Assembly: GCA_016296165.1 (NCBI GenBank)
Contig: JAEDJV010000095.1
Coordinates: forward strand, 1-9,343
DNA length: 9,343 nt
DNA from: Oscillospiraceae bacterium
GTDB taxonomy: Bacteria > Bacillota > Clostridia > Oscillospirales > Ruminococcaceae
Direction: 5' to 3'
Shown: piece after piece, positions 8,201 through 9,343 of the stretch
How the letters are laid out: each line of letters starts with the position of its first letter
Position numbering within the stretch: the stretch's first letter is position 1
Position numbers and translations under genes: made by a program
Notes under the pieces: model-generated
Database searches by the model: none
What the model saw: the letters and a program-made list of their open reading frames with translations, nothing else
Told to the model about the DNA's origin: nothing

Positions 8201-8966
8201 TGATCTTTGAAAGATAAATGAGTACTGCACTCTCAAAAAGTGCAGCTGGTGAAATCTTATTTTCTTCACAGAATATATCTGCCTTACGGGAAAGCTCTGT
8301 CGGTAGAGACGTAGTATATCTTTCTGAAACAGCACCGTCAGTACTCTTTCGGCAGACTCTTACAGGGGTTTCCGTAATATCATGGCTGTATTTTTCCGAC
8401 CAGTAAATACGGTCCTTTTCATATTTTTCTGATGATAAGTATCCGTTATATTTTTCGATACATTCGGTAAAGGTACAGGCTTCACTGTCTGTCTTTTCGC
8501 CATTGCAAAGTTTTACGTAAATTTCATATACATCTCTTGCGAGAATACTGAAAGTCCAGGCGTCAGAAATTAGGTGACTTGCACACAGCATTATACCCGA
8601 GCTTTCCGGAAGTTCAAACACAGTTATCCGAAACATCTCGGAATCATTCGCGTCAACAAATGGTATATGTGCCTGTTTACGGCAGTATTTTCTCATTTCA
8701 TTACTGGAGTTAAATTTTCTAAAATCTGTTTTATCAACACATTCATCAGCTACATACTGCACTGTTTTTCCGTTCTCTGAGCAAAATCTAAGCCTCAGAG
8801 CCTCGTGTTTCCGGATAAGAATGCTTACCGCCCGCATTAAAAATTCTTTTTCAAGTTTCTTTTCAAATATCACCGCTCCGCAAAGAACCGATATACTTGT
8901 GTTTTTGTAAAATTTCTGAAGTTCATCAATATTTTTCTGTGAAGGTGTCAGATTGTATCGTTTCAT
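5226..8966 (-). CDS. Single-module NRPS (C-A-T, predicted glycine) fused to a PlsC/LPLAT-type acyltransferase
   Basis: A 1246-aa protein. The condensation domain (about 1-430) has LTPSQ at the start, RKHEALRLRF, active-site S130-H131-L-I-S-D135-A and a C5-like IGVPVLGRN. The adenylation domain (about 445-935) has TSGSTGKPKG at 592-601, YGPAETT from Y736, RTGDMG, RGLRIELGEIE and K926. Its pocket residues D641, I642, T645, Q684, I710, G712, I735, V743, W744, K926 resemble the glycine code DILQLGLIWK. The carrier site is GGDS with S983, which needs a phosphopantetheinyl transferase not seen here. The acyltransferase (about 1050-1240) has NHX4D (N1078, H1079, D1084), GGIPIER from 1123, PEGTR at 1155-1159 and VPV at 1184-1186, all apparently intact. 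No thioesterase or reductase is present. Inferred role: glycine is loaded, N-acylated by the C domain and passed to or modified by the acyltransferase, giving an acyl-glycine lipid. ATG 8966 is chosen over TTG 9023 and ATG 9008 because it has AAGGAA upstream and the others overlap the promoter. Confidence 0.9.
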   Translation of the reverse strand: MKRYNLTPSQKNIDELQKFYKNTSISVLCGAVIFEKKLEKEFLMRAVSILIRKHEALRLRFCSENGKTVQYVADECVDKTDFRKFNSSNEMRKYCRKQAHIPFVDANDSEMFRITVFELPESSGIMLCASHLISDAWTFSILARDVYEIYVKLCNGEKTDSEACTFTECIEKYNGYLSSEKYEKDRIYWSEKYSHDITETPVRVCRKSTDGAVSERYTTSLPTELSRKADIFCEENKISPAALFESAVLIYLSKINRDNNTVTIGVPVLGRNSSKEKNTAGMFISTIPLTEDVDENRSVFSLCRKTAVIHREIFRHSKFPYGEIIRGIREKTGFSGRLFDIMVSCQNARTRIPAKTEWFSNGYCEVPIAFHIDNRDSLDCYTITIDYQTNIFTVPEEIKLFAERIKHIIRQMVAAPESNVKDISILPDEEYKMLIHDFNNTSAEYLRDKCVHEAFSEIASKHPRRTALVFRGKKYTYGQLNIMSEALAHFLREKGIGSNCIVPIIAHRSPFIIIAILAVLKAGGAYMPVSPDFPVQRIEYMIKNTGAGLVLTCGYSCDFVEEINLESFDYSYISEVPLERGSSDDICYVIFTSGSTGKPKGTAITHRNVMNYCTFNRFNVAGKIINEDVKSIVSVTDIVFDIFVTESILPLLNGMVIYLADDEQVISQKALGRLISEGGVQILQTTPTKMRSFLFDRNNLGYLSVLRSIILGGEELSQGLCAELKKYTDAKIYNIYGPAETTVWSALTLADENDITIGKPVANTNIYILERDLKPLPAGIIGEIYISGDGVGKGYINNRELTVEKFLPDPFSDGNTMYRTGDMGLIRCDGNIEFHGRNDYQIKLRGLRIELGEIESIMNSFRGIELAAVVCRYDERGEKYLAGYYTCQTEIDERALRTFLLKKLPAYMIPNIFIPLSRMPMTQSGKICRNELPDPDFSAKRYTEESEAPVNKTEKILCDIMEKVLGVSNVGTNDDFFEIGGDSFLAMEFASLADIKGLSFTPDSVYKCRNVKNLSAELSKKRNRRVSHKKYGLYPMKRTIGDLKLFDIFAKLTKKIYRFEVSGLETLDFRKKYIFCPNHESDLDCMWVWAALSGFAELNDTCALIAAEHLEKDISRRVFRISGGIPIERKGDFAPALKRAVYTLKNEKRILLIHPEGTRTRNGELSEFKKGAAIISKKSGVGIVPVYIKGSGKIYPVNRKMPRIFNLKEIKKFPLKICFGTPVNPEGKTLEQITEEIRYQIEAMKI

Positions 8967-8972
8967 AAATAA

Positions 8973-8978
8973 TTCCTT
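8973..8978 (-). promoter_or_regulatory. Ribosome binding site that decides the NRPS start
   Basis: AAGGAA on the minus strand lies 6 bases before the ATG at 8966. The in-frame TTG (9023) and ATG (9008) further upstream have no such site, and they sit in or at the predicted promoter and transcription start, so they are unlikely starts. Confidence 0.75.
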
Positions 8979-9011
8979 ACTTGACTTTCTTTTTGGTTCT
9001 GTTTTCATTTT

Positions 9012-9039
9012 ATTATATAACAAATTTTGATAATGTATA
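9012..9039 (-). promoter_or_regulatory. Probable promoter of the NRPS-acyltransferase gene
   Basis: A perfect TATAAT (9017-9012) on the minus strand follows a TATACA box (9039-9034, 4 of 6 matches to TTGACA) with a 16-base spacer. Transcription would begin near 9005, about 40 bases before the chosen ATG. The -35 box begins only 3 bases after the T run of the tRNA terminator. Confidence 0.6.
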
Positions 9040-9042
9040 AAT

Positions 9043-9102
9043 AAAAAAACATCATCTTGTAAACAACGTGTTCATACGATTTATACAAGATGATGTTTTT
9101 TT
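9043..9102. terminator. Bidirectional rho-independent terminator after tRNA-Gln
   Basis: Perfect inverted repeat: ACATCATCTTGT (9049-9060) and ACAAGATGATGT (9085-9096), flanked by seven A on the left and seven T on the right, making an 18-bp arm including the A/T tracts. Read from the minus strand it follows the tRNA 3' end by 3 bases and ends in seven U, so it terminates the tRNA transcript. It is symmetric and could also stop transcription from the other side. The loop of about 24 bases is long for a terminator. Confidence 0.88.
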
Positions 9103-9105
9103 GAA

Positions 9106-9177
9106 TTGGGACAGATGGATTCGAACCATCGACTGACGGAGTCAAAGTCCGTTGCCTTACCGCTTGGCTATGCCCCA
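9106..9177 (-). tRNA. tRNA-Gln (anticodon UUG)
   Basis: The 72-base gene folds as a cloverleaf. The acceptor stem is TGGGGCA with TGTCCCA (one G-U pair). The D arm contains AGCCAAGCGGTAAGGC. The anticodon arm is ACGGA-CTTTGAC-TCCGT, giving anticodon TTG. The T arm is GATGG-TTCGAAT-CCATC. The discriminator base is A and no CCA is encoded, so a CCA-adding enzyme is needed. The first U-A pair is usual for bacterial tRNA-Gln. Confidence 0.96.
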
Positions 9178-9205
9178 TCATGTAAGCTGTAAATACAACA
9201 TTGAT

Positions 9206-9235
9206 ATTATATCATATAATATATTTACGTGTCAA
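9206..9235 (-). promoter_or_regulatory. Strong promoter of tRNA-Gln
   Basis: Perfect TTGACA (9235-9230) and perfect TATAAT (9211-9206) with an 18-base spacer and TG at the extended -10 position, on the minus strand. Transcription should begin about 22 bases before the mature tRNA 5' end. The sequence further upstream (9236-9343) is AT-rich; I see no gene in it. Confidence 0.85.
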
Positions 9236-9343
9236 TAGTTTATTTTGATATTTTTTTGTAAACAATAATACTCAAAACTTCGCATTCAGAAATTATATTA
9301 TATTGTTAACTAAAACTATACGGTTTTTGTGTTTCTGCATTTC

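Noticed and set aside
8967..9023. N-terminal extension of the NRPS from a TTG at 9023 or ATG at 9008
   Set aside because: These codons overlap the TATAAT and the likely transcription start and lack a ribosome binding site; the ATG at 8966 has AAGGAA and begins right before the condensation domain.
9106..9177. tRNA-Gln as an integration site for a mobile element
   Set aside because: I found no copy of the tRNA 3' end elsewhere in the window and no integrase or transposase gene.
1..9343. CRISPR array, insertion sequence or phage genes
   Set aside because: No regularly spaced repeats, transposase motifs or phage structural proteins were seen on either strand.

Overview
This AT-rich window carries Firmicutes-type signals: strong AGGAGG-like ribosome binding sites and sigma-A-like promoters. 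Gene content (a type VII secretion (T7SS)-type locus beside a small NRPS, and a tRNA without encoded CCA) suggests a Clostridia member, perhaps a Ruminococcus-like anaerobe. The genus is a guess from style, not a proven assignment. Everything convincing is on the minus strand, so transcription reads from high to low coordinates.

Region 1 (about 9343-9043): a tRNA-Gln(UUG) with a near-perfect promoter upstream and a long symmetric hairpin terminator downstream. Nothing coding is visible in 9236-9343. Region 2 (9039-5226): one large single-gene unit, a condensation-adenylation-carrier (C-A-T) NRPS module fused to a C-terminal PlsC/LPLAT-type acyltransferase. The adenylation pocket read by hand is D-I-T-Q-I-G-I-V-W-K, closest to the classical glycine code. 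There is no thioesterase or reductase domain, so the acyltransferase is the obvious candidate for release or further acylation. The simplest inference is a glycine-containing lipid. Region 3 (5125-4539): a two-TM protein with its own promoter and an in-frame TGA; the reading frame beyond the TGA still matches its intact paralogue, so it looks like a recently broken copy.

Region 4 (4512-1): a tightly packed operon from one extended -10 promoter. The order is a 386-aa helical/membrane-inserting effector-like protein, the intact two-TM paralogue, a WXG100 protein (WKG motif, YxxxD tail), a 55-aa polar protein, a Ser/Thr kinase with one TM segment and an extracytoplasmic tail, a small two-TM protein, and the start of a further gene that runs off the left edge. 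Gaps are short, and the 55-aa gene overlaps the kinase start by 11 bp.

Region 4 reads as a T7SS substrate and accessory cluster: the WXG100 protein as substrate or partner, the large protein as candidate effector, the two-TM protein as candidate immunity or accessory factor, and the kinase as a membrane signalling or machine component with EssB/YukC-like layout. No EssC/FtsK-type ATPase lies in the window, so the secretion assignment rests on the WXG100 protein and architecture alone.
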